Shown in pieces: positions 55,219 to 64,000 of a DNA stretch of 64,000 nucleotides. The DNA lies in assembly GCA_020248915.1 (NCBI GenBank), contig JADCGP010000015.1:186001-250000 (forward strand). Direction: 5' to 3'. This stretch comes from Rubrivivax sp. (GTDB lineage Bacteria; Pseudomonadota; Gammaproteobacteria; Burkholderiales; Burkholderiaceae_C). Position 1 is the first letter of the stretch; each line of letters opens with the position of its first letter. The notes beneath the pieces were generated by a model. That model searched no databases. It saw only the letters and a program-made list of their open reading frames with translations, and was not told the DNA's origin. The position numbers and the translations under genes were made by a program.

Positions 55219-58200
55219 TCAGCGCTGCCGGACGCCTGCCGCAACGGGCCTGCCGGCCGGAACCACGTCGACGTGCCGGCGCAGCGGCCCCACCACCACC
55301 GGCGGCAGCGGTGGCAGCGTGGCCTTGCGGGCGTTGGGCACGGTGCGCGGGAGGAGGACCGCACGCGGGTCGCGCGGATCACGCAGGGCCGGCGCGGCAG
55401 GCCGCGCCGCGGCCGCGGTCGGCGCCGTCGCCGGTCGCAGCGCACCGCGAGGCGTGGGCGGTGCCGCGACGCGGGCCAGCGGCATCGGGTAGCTCGCCGT
55501 CCGCGTCGTGCCCAGCCGCTGGCGGCGATCGGGCGCGGCGCGTGCCGGCAGGCCGCCGTTGCGGTTGATGAGCAGCGCGCCGCCCAGGCCGCCGGCCAGC
55601 ACGGTGTCGCCCGACCCCCAGGCCGTGGCGCGCAGCAGGCCGTTGAACGGTAGGTCGATGATGCTGAAGCTGCTGCAGTCGACCACGCCCACCACGCCCG
55701 TGGCGACGCAGCGCCCGCTGGCATCGACCGCGACCGAGGTCATGCTGCCGTAGGGGGTGGAGTCGAACACGCGGGTCCAGTTCTGTCCGGCATCCAAGCT
55801 CTGCCACAGGCCGTTGTCGGCCGCTGCGATGACGCCGCTGGCATCGATGCGCCGGATCTGGTTCACCGCGGCGCCGATACCGGGGTTCAACTCGAACCAG
55901 CTGAGGCCCCCGTTGGTGGTGCGCAGAACGCGGCCGTCGCCCGAGCCGACGAGCACGACGGCGGAGTTGGGGTCGGCGAAGGGGCCGGGGTTCAGCGCCA
56001 GCACGCTGCGCGGCTCGAAGCCCGCGGGCAGGGCGCCGATCGAGTCCCAGAAGCGGCCGTTGGTGGTGCGGAACACGGCGGGCTGGCCGCCCCGGGTGCC
56101 GATCAGCACGCCGACGCTCGTGTTGATCATCGACAGGCCGTAGATCATGTCATTCGACTGGTCCCACTGCTCGGTGAACGTCTGGCCAGCGTCGTCGGAG
56201 CGGAACAGCTTGGTCGCGTTGCCGGACAGGAGCGCCGCGAAGGCGGTGCCGTTGCCCACCCAGCTCAGGCTCGTGCCCGGCTGGCCGAAGCCGGTCCAGG
56301 TGCTGCCGTTGTCGGTGCTGCGGCCGATGCGGCCGCCGCGCACCATGAGCAGCGTGCCGTCGGGCGCGGCCTCGATGGCGTCGATGCGGGCGTCCGCATC
56401 GCCGCCGCCGATGCCGTAGAACCTGTCGAGGGAGTTCGTGCGGCGCAGGGCCCCGACCTTGCCCACGGCCAGGCCGTTGCCGGAGGACGTGTACGCGATG
56501 CGCCAGTCGGCGTCGCCCGAGATTCCCGCGGCGGCGGTCGCCAGCGTCCAGGTCTGGCCGCCGTCCGTGCTGAAGGCACCGTCGCCGGTGGCGCTCAGCA
56601 CCACCGCCTGGTCCTGGGCCCGCAGGCCCACGCCCCGTGCATTGCCGAACGGCAGCGTCCGCAGGCTCCAGCTCTGCCCGGCGTCGCTGCTGACGAGCAC
56701 CTGGTTCGCGTTGTCGATCACCACCACCGCCAGGCCGAAGGCATCGAGCGCCGCGTCGACCAGCCGGCGTGCGCCGTTGTCGCTGTAGACGCGCGTCCAG
56801 TTCACGCCGCCGTCGGTGCTGCGCAGGATGCCGCCGGCATCGCTGACGGCCAGTGCGACGTTGCCCTGGATGACCACGCGCGTCAGCGACTCGGGCAGGA
56901 ACTGGGCCCCGGTGACCACCGGTGTCCAGCCCGTGCCGTTGGCGGCGCTGCGCCACAGGCCGCTGCCCACGGCCACGCCGGATCCGCTGGTGGCGAGCGC
57001 CACGTCGCTCACGAAGTCCTGCGTGCCGACGCCGGTGGCCAGCGCCCAGGTGGCGCCACCATCGTCACTGGTGTAGAGGCCGCCCGTGGTCTGCGACGCG
57101 TTGTTCGCGGCCACCGCAGCCACCAGGCGCGAGCCGTCGGCCACGCGCGCGAGCCCGCGGAAGTCGAGCCGCGGATTCGGGAACCGCGTGGTCCACGAGA
57201 CACCGAAGTCGGTCGACGAAATCACCGTGCCGAAGCCCACGGCCACCACCGGCGCCGTCGGCGAGTTGGACGGGTCGGGCAGCACCAGCGCGCGCAGGTC
57301 GTTCGGCTGCGGCGAGGGGCTGCGCACGCACCAGCCGTTGGGGCCGCCGTAACAGACGCCGGCGGCGCCAACCTCGAAGGTCTGGCCGAGCGGCGTCTCG
57401 ATGTTGCTGAAGGTGCATCTCGGGTCGTCCGCGATGTCGGCCGGCTGCGGGCCGCTGCACACCCGCACCCGCAGCGCCGCGGCGTTGTAGCCCTGTGTCA
57501 TCGGCGGCGTCGCGTAGCTGGCGCTGGTGGCGCCCGCGATCGCGATGCCGGTGCTGCCGATGTCGAAGCTGAGCAGCCACTGGTAGGTGAGGTTGCTGCC
57601 GGTGGCGGTGACGGTGGTGGTGACGGTCTGGCCTTCGTCGCGGGGGCCGTTGCTGGTGAACGAGGTGATCGTCGGCGCCGGTGCCGTGGTCGGCGTGACC
57701 GTCAGCGTGGCGCTCGCGCTGGCGCTGGGCGGCGTGCCGTTGCTGGCCGTCACGCCAACGGTGGCCCCGTTGCAGCCGGCGCTCAGGCCACTGAGGGTGA
57801 GCGTGCCGCCGCTGGCGCCGAACGATGCCGAGCCGCTGCAGCTGCCGGCGCTGAAGGGTCCCACGGCCAGTGCGCTCCCGTTGATGGACCACCCAAGCGT
57901 CGGTGCCGGGCTGCCGCTGGCTGCGGCACTGAAGCTCGCGCTGCCGCCGACACTGGTGCTCTGCCCGGTCGGCGGCTGCGTGATGGCGGGGGGCACCGGC
58001 GCGGGCGTGACCGTCACCGTGACGACGTTGCTTGTGGTGGTGCCGGCGCTGCTGGTGGCCACAGCGCGGTAGCGGCGTCCGTTGTCGGCGAGGGTCAAGG
58101 CGTCGGTGGTGCACCGGGCCACCGTCACGACGCCGCGCGCGGGCGGGCCGATGACGGGGCAATCGTTCGCGACCAGGCCGACGAAGTTGCCGGGGTCGCT

Positions 58201-59592
58201 GGCTGGCGCGGTCTGCCAGGTGATCGAGGGCGGTGGCAGGCCGCTGGCCTGGACGTCGAAGGTGGCGCGCTGCCCAGCCACCACGCTGGCGTCGGTGGGC
58301 TGCGTGCCGAACGATGGCGCCGCCGGGGCTGCTGCCACCGTCAGCGTAGCCACGTCCGAGGTGACGCACAGGTTGGCCGACGCGCAGACCTCCACTCGGA
58401 ACTGCGCGAGTCCGTCGGCCAGCGTTGTCGCGGGCGTGGTGTATGCGGCGGCCGTGGCACCGGCGATCGGGGCGAAGGCGGCGCTCGGGTTCGCGCGCCG
58501 CGACCATTGGTAGAGGAGCGTCGTGTTCGGTGCCGCGCTCGCGGCGACACTGAAGCTGGCGCTCTGGCCCTCGGTGACGCTCTGGTCGGAAGGTTGCGTG
58601 CTGATGGTGGGGGCCTGCGGCGGCGGGATGTCGATGCCGTAGGTCAGTTCGCCGAACACACCGCGCCGGGTGCCGTCGAACGACCGCGTGCAGTTGAACT
58701 GGATGCGGTACAGCACCCAGCTGCTGCTGGCCAACGACGAGTCGACAGGCGTCTGGAACTGGAAAGTGCCACCGGCCCGGTTCGTGGCGGTTGGCGAAGG
58801 CGTCATCGCCGGCACCGGCCCGTCGAAAAGCAGCCGGCGCGTCTGCGACGCGGGCATGAGCGCCGGTGGGCCCCAGTTCCAGCGCTCGATGCGCAGCCGT
58901 GGGTTGACGCAATCGCGAGGCCCGCCGTAGTTGATGGGGATGTTCAGCGTGCCGGTGCCGGTGATCGTCGGGTTCGAGAGGGGCGGACGCAGCAGGCCGG
59001 GCGGCGTGGTCGTGACCACGCCCGGCCCGACGCCGACCAGTGCGCAGGGATTGGGGTCGTTCGGCCGCGGCTGGCAAAGCGGACTGAAAGTCCAGAAGGG
59101 GCTGTACCAGGACAACGAAAGGCGCTCCAAGATCGCGGTGCTGCCCTCGAAGCGCGCTTCCGCCAGGGTCCACGGTTCGGTCGGCGAGGACACCATCACG
59201 CCGGCATCGGCCTGGGCCGGCGTGCCGAGCGGCAGCCGAAGCTGCACCGGAAGGTTGAACGCCAGGTCGTGCGGCGTCAGCTCGTACACGGGCAGGTCGG
59301 CAGGCAGGTCGGGCGGGCCGTCCGGCGCGCCGGCGCGGCTGCGCGCGATGCGCAACGTGACGTCGCGGTCCAGCGCGCCGGGCGGCACGATCAGCTGCGC
59401 GCCGTCCGGGCCGTTGAGAGTGCCGCCGGCCGGGCCGATGGTGGCGCTGGCCGCGCCATCGGCGGCGGGTGCCTCGTCGTCGTTGCGGGCGCAGCCGACC
59501 AGGAGCAGCAACACGCCGGCCAGCCCGAGCGGCAGGAGCCGCGCGGTCAGCCGCCCGCGGCATGTCAACCATCCAGTGATCTTCATCGCCAT
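55219..59592 (-). CDS. Large ZU5/Ig-like/BNR-repeat lipoprotein
   Basis: 1,457 residues. GGGAG lies before ATG 59592. The signal peptide ends in a lipobox, LLLLVGC with C34. A ZU5-like domain follows (ATIGPAGGTLNGPDGAQLIVPPGALD). Then come three or four Ig-like domains (about 345-660; TISTQPSDQSVTEGQSASFSV, SFGTQPTDASVVAGQRATFDV). A propeller of BNR/sortilin-like repeats fills about 760-1370 (STDGGVNWTRVY, SSDAGQSWSLR, STDGGQTWTLA, STDNGSTWTGF). The C-terminal tail is Pro/Arg/Ala-rich. It is probably an outer-membrane or surface protein binding glycans or proteins; the function is not known. Confidence 0.85.
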   Translation of the reverse strand: MAMKITGWLTCRGRLTARLLPLGLAGVLLLLVGCARNDDEAPAADGAASATIGPAGGTLNGPDGAQLIVPPGALDRDVTLRIARSRAGAPDGPPDLPADLPVYELTPHDLAFNLPVQLRLPLGTPAQADAGVMVSSPTEPWTLAEARFEGSTAILERLSLSWYSPFWTFSPLCQPRPNDPNPCALVGVGPGVVTTTPPGLLRPPLSNPTITGTGTLNIPINYGGPRDCVNPRLRIERWNWGPPALMPASQTRRLLFDGPVPAMTPSPTATNRAGGTFQFQTPVDSSLASSSWVLYRIQFNCTRSFDGTRRGVFGELTYGIDIPPPQAPTISTQPSDQSVTEGQSASFSVAASAAPNTTLLYQWSRRANPSAAFAPIAGATAAAYTTPATTLADGLAQFRVEVCASANLCVTSDVATLTVAAAPAAPSFGTQPTDASVVAGQRATFDVQASGLPPPSITWQTAPASDPGNFVGLVANDCPVIGPPARGVVTVARCTTDALTLADNGRRYRAVATSSAGTTTSNVVTVTVTPAPVPPAITQPPTGQSTSVGGSASFSAAASGSPAPTLGWSINGSALAVGPFSAGSCSGSASFGASGGTLTLSGLSAGCNGATVGVTASNGTPPSASASATLTVTPTTAPAPTITSFTSNGPRDEGQTVTTTVTATGSNLTYQWLLSFDIGSTGIAIAGATSASYATPPMTQGYNAAALRVRVCSGPQPADIADDPRCTFSNIETPLGQTFEVGAAGVCYGGPNGWCVRSPSPQPNDLRALVLPDPSNSPTAPVVAVGFGTVISSTDFGVSWTTRFPNPRLDFRGLARVADGSRLVAAVAANNASQTTGGLYTSDDGGATWALATGVGTQDFVSDVALATSGSGVAVGSGLWRSAANGTGWTPVVTGAQFLPESLTRVVIQGNVALAVSDAGGILRSTDGGVNWTRVYSDNGARRLVDAALDAFGLAVVVIDNANQVLVSSDAGQSWSLRTLPFGNARGVGLRAQDQAVVLSATGDGAFSTDGGQTWTLATAAAGISGDADWRIAYTSSGNGLAVGKVGALRRTNSLDRFYGIGGGDADARIDAIEAAPDGTLLMVRGGRIGRSTDNGSTWTGFGQPGTSLSWVGNGTAFAALLSGNATKLFRSDDAGQTFTEQWDQSNDMIYGLSMINTSVGVLIGTRGGQPAVFRTTNGRFWDSIGALPAGFEPRSVLALNPGPFADPNSAVVLVGSGDGRVLRTTNGGLSWFELNPGIGAAVNQIRRIDASGVIAAADNGLWQSLDAGQNWTRVFDSTPYGSMTSVAVDASGRCVATGVVGVVDCSSFSIIDLPFNGLLRATAWGSGDTVLAGGLGGALLINRNGGLPARAAPDRRQRLGTTRTASYPMPLARVAAPPTPRGALRPATAPTAAAARPAAPALRDPRDPRAVLLPRTVPNARKATLPPLPPVVVGPLRRHVDVVPAGRPVAAGVRQR

Positions 59593-59657
59593 CGCACGCT
59601 CCCTACGGACCGCGACGGGATGTCGCAGCCGATGGCAGCCATGCTTCGGCACCCGCC

Positions 59658-59736
59658 GTCACGCACGCGTCACGTCACCCCGCGCGAGCGGGGTCGTGCG
59701 TGACGTGGCGGCCCCGCGTTCGCGGGGGCCCGCCAC
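59658..59736. promoter_or_regulatory. Two strong hairpins between the lipoprotein and helicase genes
   Basis: Structure 1: outer arms GTCACGCACG (59658-59667) and CGTGCGTGAC (59695-59704) enclose CCCCGC, GCGA, GCGGGG (59678-59693). Structure 2: GTGGCGGCCCCGCG, TT, CGCGGGGGCCCGCCAC (59705-59736), arms complementary except for two bulged bases. The region is divergent, so simple termination is not expected. Structure 2 ends 9 bases before the helicase GTG. Confidence 0.75.
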
Positions 59737-59745
59737 AATCCCGCG

Positions 59746-62244
59746 GTGTCCGACCCCTTGCCGAGCAAGGCTTCCGCCGCCGAGGCCTGGTTTGCCGCCC
59801 GCGGCTGGCAGCCCCACGCCTTCCAGCGCGACGTGTGGGCGGCGATGGCGGCGGGCCGCAGTGGCCTGCTGCACGCCACCACCGGCAGCGGCAAGACCTA
59901 CGCGGTGTGGATGGGCGCGCTGGCCCGGCTGCAGGCCCGGCCCGGGCTGCAGGTGCTGTGGCTGACGCCGATGCGCGCGCTGGCCAGCGACACGACCAAG
60001 GCGCTGGCCGTGCCGCTGGCCGATCTGGCGCCGCAGGCGGCGGTGGGGCAACGCACCGGCGACACGCCCAGCGCCGAGCGCGCACGGCAGGAGCGCAAGC
60101 CGCCGGCGGCGCTGGTGACCACGCCCGAGTCGCTGAGCCTGATGCTCACGCGCGACGACGCACCGCAGGCCCTGGCTGGCACGCACACGGTCATCGTCGA
60201 CGAGTGGCACGAGCTGGTGGGCAACAAGCGCGGCGTGCAGGTGCAGCTGGCGCTTGCGCGGCTGGGGCGCTGGAACCCCGGTCTCGTCGTCTGGGGCCTG
60301 TCGGCCACGCTCGGCAACCTCGACGAGGCGATGGCCGCGCTCGTGGGCTCGCGGCCGGCGACGCTGGTGCGCGGCCGGCTCGACAAGCAGCTCGTCATCG
60401 ACACGCTGCTGCCGGCCGAGCCCGGCCGCTTCAGCTGGGGCGGGCACCTGGGCGCGCAGATGCAGCAGCCGGTGGTCGACGAGATCGAGCGCCAGTGGCG
60501 CGCGGGCGGCACGACGCTGGTCTTCACCAACGTGCGCTCGCAGGCCGAGATCTGGTACCAGCTGCTGCTGCAGGCGCGGCCCGACTGGGCCGGGCAGATC
60601 GCGCTGCACCACGGCTCGCTGGACAAGAGCGTGCGCGACTGGGTCGAGGCCGGGCTCAAGGCCGGCACGCTGATCGCGGTGGTGGCCACCAGCTCGCTCG
60701 ACCTCGGCGTCGACTTCCTGCCGGTGGAACGCGTGCTGCAGCTGGGCAGCGCCAAGGGCGTGGCGCGGCTGCTGCAGCGCGCCGGCCGCAGCGGCCACGC
60801 GCCGGGTCGCGCGAGCCGCGTGACGCTGGTGCCCACGCACACGCTGGAACTCGTGGAAGCGGCCGCGGCGCGGCGCTCGGCGCTGGCCGGGCGGGTGGAG
60901 TCACGCACGCCGCCATCGAAGCCGCTGGACGTGCTGGTGCAGCACCTCGTCACGGTGGCCCTCGGCGGCGGCTTCACGCCCGAGGCGCTCTACGACGAGG
61001 TGCGCATGGCGCCGAGCTACGCCGCGCTCACGCGCGAGGAGTTCGACTGGGCGCTGGCCTTCGTCGAACACGGCGGCGCGAGCCTCGCTGCCTACCCCGA
61101 GTACCACCGCGTGCAGCGCGACGAGGCCGGCGTGTACCGCGTGCCCGACCGCGGCATCGCCAAGCGCCACCGGCTGCAGGTGGGCACGATCACCAGCGAC
61201 GCCAGCATGCAGGTGAAGTGGCTGGGCAGCGGAGGCACCATCGGCACCATCGAGGAAGGCTTCATCGCGCGCCTGAAGGCCGGCGACTGCTTCGTCTTCG
61301 CCGGCCGCGTGCTCGAGTACGTGCGCACGCAGGACATGGCGGCCTACGTGCGCAAGGCCACCAAGAACAAGGGCATCGTCCCGGCCTGGGCCGGCGGGCG
61401 CATGCCGCTCTCCAGCGAACTGGCCGATGCGGTGCAGGTGATGCTGGAGGGTGCCAGTCAGGGCGATTTCTTGGAGCCCGAGATGCAGTGCGCGCGGCCG
61501 ATGCTCGAGGCGCAGGCGCGGCTGTCGAGGCTGCCGGCGCGCGGCCGGCTGCTGGTGGAGGAGTTCCGCTCGCGCGAGGGGCAGCACCTCTTCCTGTACC
61601 CCTTCGCCGGGCGCAACGTGCACATCGGCCTCGCGCAGCTGATCGCGTGGCGGCTCGCCAAGGCGGCGCCGAACACCTTCTCGCTCTCGGTCAACGACTA
61701 CGGGCTCGAGGTGCTGGCCGCGGTGCCCTTCGATCTGGACGATGCGGCGCTGGCCGCGCTGTGGAGCGGCCGCGGCCTGCTCGACGACGTGCTGGCCAGC
61801 CTGAACTCGGGCGAGCTCGCGCAGCGGCGCTTCCGCGAGATCGCGCGCGTGGCCGGGCTGGTGTTCAGCGGCTACCCGGGCGCGCCGAAGAGCCTGCGCC
61901 AGCTTCAGGCCAGCTCGTCGCTCTTCTACGAGGTGTTCCGCAAGTACGACAGCGGCAACCGCCTGCTCGGCCAGGCCGAGGGTGAGGTGCTGAGCCAGGA
62001 GCTGGAACTGGAGCGCCTGCGCACGACGCTGGCCCGGCTGGCCACGCTGCCCGCCGAGCGCGTGACGCTGTGCACGCCCAGCCCCTTTGCGCTGCCGCTG
62101 ATGATCGAGCGGCTGCGCGAGCAGCTCAGCACCGAGAAGCTGAAAGACCGCCTCGACCGCCTGCTGGCCGAAGGCGAGGCGGCGCTGGCCGCAGACGTAT
62201 CGCCGCGGCCGCGGCCGCGTCGGCGCCGCGTCGCGCCGACGTGA
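59746..62244 (+). CDS. Ligase-associated DNA damage response type DEXH-box helicase (Lhr-like)
   Basis: 832 residues from GTG 59746, with no Shine-Dalgarno sequence. Helicase motifs: Walker [15 protein letters not shown] in [22 protein letters not shown], and QRAGRSGH. The Lhr-like winged-helix and C-terminal regions follow ([26 protein letters not shown]). In bacteria this helicase usually sits with an ATP-dependent DNA ligase, an exonuclease and a metallophosphoesterase. None is here, so it stands alone or acts with distant partners. Confidence 0.92.
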   Translation: MSDPLPSKASAAEAWFAARGWQPHAFQRDVWAAMAAGRSGLLHATTGSGKTYAVWMGALARLQARPGLQVLWLTPMRALASDTTKALAVPLADLAPQAAVGQRTGDTPSAERARQERKPPAALVTTPESLSLMLTRDDAPQALAGTHTVIVDEWHELVGNKRGVQVQLALARLGRWNPGLVVWGLSATLGNLDEAMAALVGSRPATLVRGRLDKQLVIDTLLPAEPGRFSWGGHLGAQMQQPVVDEIERQWRAGGTTLVFTNVRSQAEIWYQLLLQARPDWAGQIALHHGSLDKSVRDWVEAGLKAGTLIAVVATSSLDLGVDFLPVERVLQLGSAKGVARLLQRAGRSGHAPGRASRVTLVPTHTLELVEAAAARRSALAGRVESRTPPSKPLDVLVQHLVTVALGGGFTPEALYDEVRMAPSYAALTREEFDWALAFVEHGGASLAAYPEYHRVQRDEAGVYRVPDRGIAKRHRLQVGTITSDASMQVKWLGSGGTIGTIEEGFIARLKAGDCFVFAGRVLEYVRTQDMAAYVRKATKNKGIVPAWAGGRMPLSSELADAVQVMLEGASQGDFLEPEMQCARPMLEAQARLSRLPARGRLLVEEFRSREGQHLFLYPFAGRNVHIGLAQLIAWRLAKAAPNTFSLSVNDYGLEVLAAVPFDLDDAALAALWSGRGLLDDVLASLNSGELAQRRFREIARVAGLVFSGYPGAPKSLRQLQASSSLFYEVFRKYDSGNRLLGQAEGEVLSQELELERLRTTLARLATLPAERVTLCTPSPFALPLMIERLREQLSTEKLKDRLDRLLAEGEAALAADVSPRPRPRRRRVAPT

Positions 62245-62284
62245 TCGCCAGGCCGAAGCTTCGCCTCGTGGCGCTCGGTCTGCG

Positions 62285-62617
<333 letters not shown>

Positions 62618-62631
62618 ACCGATCGCACCTC

Positions 62632-63150
62632 ATGCCGCTCCGCCGAACCCTCCTGACTGCCGCCCTGCTGGGCGCGCTGGTGCCGCTGCCCGCGCTGGCG
62701 CAGAAGAGGCCCGACAACGCGCCGCTGAGCGGCGTCGTCACGCGGGTGATCGACGGCGACACGCTGCTGCTGCAGCCCGCCGGCAAGCCGCCGACGGAGG
62801 TGCGCCTGCGCAACATCGACGCGCCGGAGAGCTGCCAGCCCTGGGGCCCGGAGTCGAAGAGGGCGCTCGAGGAGTACGCGCTCGGCAAGACAGCCGAGCT
62901 GCGGACGTCCGGCCGGGATTCGTACGGCCGCGTCATCGGCAGCCTCAGCATCGACGGCCAGGACCTCGGCGCGCGCATGGTGGTCGAAGGCCACGCCTGG
63001 AGCACGCGCACGAAGTGGGACAACGGGCCGCTCGTCAAGCAGGAGCGGCAGGCGATGGCGCTCAAGCGCGGGCTGCACGCCACGCCGGGGGCGGTGATGC
63101 CCAGGGACTTCCGGGCCACGACGAAGTGCCCGCCACCGCCCAAGGGCTGA
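62632..63150 (+). CDS. Exported thermonuclease (staphylococcal nuclease-like)
   Basis: 172 residues. Signal peptide MPLRRTLLTAALLGALVPLPALAQ. SNase domain: VTRVIDGDTLLLQ, EVRLRNIDAPESCQPWG, DSYGRVIGSLSIDGQDLGARMVVEGHAW. The catalytic Arg and Glu of R-x-x-x-IDAPE and the later Arg (YGR) are present. It is predicted to be a calcium-dependent nuclease acting on DNA or RNA outside the cytoplasm. Confidence 0.92.
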   Translation: MPLRRTLLTAALLGALVPLPALAQKRPDNAPLSGVVTRVIDGDTLLLQPAGKPPTEVRLRNIDAPESCQPWGPESKRALEEYALGKTAELRTSGRDSYGRVIGSLSIDGQDLGARMVVEGHAWSTRTKWDNGPLVKQERQAMALKRGLHATPGAVMPRDFRATTKCPPPPKG

Positions 63151-63172
63151 TCGGCGTCCGGTCGGCCGTGTC

Positions 63173-63752
63173 TCACCAGGGTTGGGTCAGCCGGTCTACG
63201 ACGTCGCGCCGAGACGGCACTTCGGCGCGCAGCTTCCACCGGTCCCGGTCCGGATCGATGGTCTCCTGGTGGCGGATCTCGAACGCGTCGCGCGCACTGG
63301 CGCGCAGATGCATGTACTCGTCCATGCGCTGCTCCAGGCGCGACGGGTTCCAGGGCAGGTCGAAGTTGGTCAAGGTACCCAGCGTCTGCAGATTCAGGCC
63401 TGCACACGCCGCATCCGTGGCGATCAGCAGCTTCAGCTCGCGCTGCTTCACCTCGGGCTTGATCTGTTCACGCTCCACCGACGCGAAGTCCGCCCCGCGG
63501 TAGATGCCGCTGCGGCCTGCATCCGCGCAGATCGCCACCGGAACGCCTGCAGCGCCGCAGCGAGCTCGGCGGCCAGCGAGGGTACCGTGTCGTAGCACTG
63601 AACACGATGCAGCCATGCTCCAGCCCGGTCCGGCCGTCGGTGCGGTGCTGCGTCAGGAGGTACTACACCGCCGCCGTCTTCGGGTCCCGCGCCTGCGGCC
63701 GCGACAGCTCCTGCGCGATGGCTTGCAACTGCCCGACCTCACCGTTCCCCAT
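63173..63752 (-). pseudogene. Decayed C-terminal part of an SF2/SNF2-type helicase
   Basis: Reading leftwards: GEVGQLQAIAQELSRPQARDPKTAAV, a TAG stop at 63665-63663, YLLTQHRTDGRTGLEHGCIVFS, a frame change, CYDTVPSLAAELAAAL, another change, then IYRGADFASVEREQIK, KLLIATDAACAGLNLQTLG, NFDLPWNPSRLEQR. These are helicase motifs V and VI of a defence-type helicase. After LEQR the family sequence (GRIKRFGQ) is missing and an unrelated tail follows. A stop and at least two frameshifts mean it cannot make the full protein. Confidence 0.75.
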
Positions 63753-64000
63753 GGCTCGGCCCGTTGCACCCACTGCCCCGCCTTGATGACGATCGCGTGC
63801 CGATCCGGGTCCGCGGCGCACAGGGTGTCCTCGAGCGGGTCGCCCCGCACGTTGAGCACGCCCGCGTGATGGCCGGCCCGGACCGCCTGGATCACGCCGG
63901 TCGCGCCGATCGCATGGACAGCGGCGTCCCGGCCCGGTATCGCCGCCTCCTCGATGCCGGCACGCAGCCTCTCGCTCGTGTGATGGACGTCGTCCAGGTC
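63745..64000 (-). pseudogene. C-terminal fragment of an amidohydrolase-like protein, running off the window
   Basis: The minus-strand frame entering from the right edge reads ... TGVIQAVRAGHHAGVLNVRGDPLEDTL, CAADPDRHAIVIKAGQWVQR. This resembles the end of metal-dependent amidohydrolases (normally ...G-x-x-ADLLVVRGDPLEDI ... VIKAGRWV). It then runs on into helicase-remnant sequence without a proper end. It may be the true end of a gene outside the window or a remnant like its neighbour. Confidence 0.5.

Overview
The window is very GC-rich DNA (about 70% where I counted). Gene content is typical of a betaproteobacterium of the order Burkholderiales, of the Rubrivivax/Leptothrix/Piscinibacter kind: a fused isobutyryl-CoA mutase, a long-type argininosuccinate synthase, type III pantothenate kinase, TRAP transporters, kynurenine-pathway genes and an AcnA-type aconitase. 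Start codons are often GTG, and many neighbouring genes overlap by ATGA or GTGA. No rRNA, tRNA or CRISPR array was recognised. The taxon is an inference from gene families, not a measurement.

Left part (1-16.6 kb), catabolism. A Rieske oxygenase, a glutamine-synthetase-like ligase and a [2Fe-2S] ferredoxin are followed by a complete TRAP transporter (dctQ, dctM, dctP). The arrangement recalls gamma-glutamylation/oxygenation routes for amines. A ROK sugar kinase and an aminopeptidase P follow. Next come a class V aminotransferase and a tryptophan-to-anthranilate block: kynU-kynA on the minus strand, and divergently an aminobenzoate-CoA ligase with a RidA protein. Their shared 67-bp promoter region predicts two leaderless transcripts. 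A CBS-domain protein and coaX close this part.

Middle (16.7-34.1 kb), mainly housekeeping. It holds icmF, an MFS transporter, mutL, acnA, a VapBC-like toxin-antitoxin pair with a clear palindromic operator, and an acyl-CoA dehydrogenase. A light-repair cluster follows: a class I-like photolyase/cryptochrome, a DUF2256 protein, an Fe-S (6-4) photolyase and a short photolyase-like protein. An ecotin with arginine at P1 ends the block.

Genomic island (about 34.2-42.8 kb). XRE regulator, ORF6N protein, KptA-like RNA 2'-phosphotransferase, type III methyltransferase (mod), a two-gene toxin-antitoxin-like pair and type III restriction helicase (res) lie in one direction. Several junctions overlap. 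The central part of mod is much more AT-rich than its flanks, which suggests an exchanged specificity region. This is the best candidate for a composite, little-described defence module.

Right part (42.8-64 kb). A small membrane protein, argG, L-asparaginase, an exported glutathione peroxidase, a DMT transporter, a DUF429 protein, a CPA1 antiporter and a saccharopine-dehydrogenase-like enzyme come first. Next are a large SARP/AAA-type regulator and a 1,457-residue ZU5/Ig/BNR lipoprotein, then a ligase-associated-type DEXH helicase, a DUF1232 gene with an apparent 5-bp frameshift and a secreted thermonuclease. The last 0.85 kb holds decayed fragments of a helicase and an amidohydrolase.
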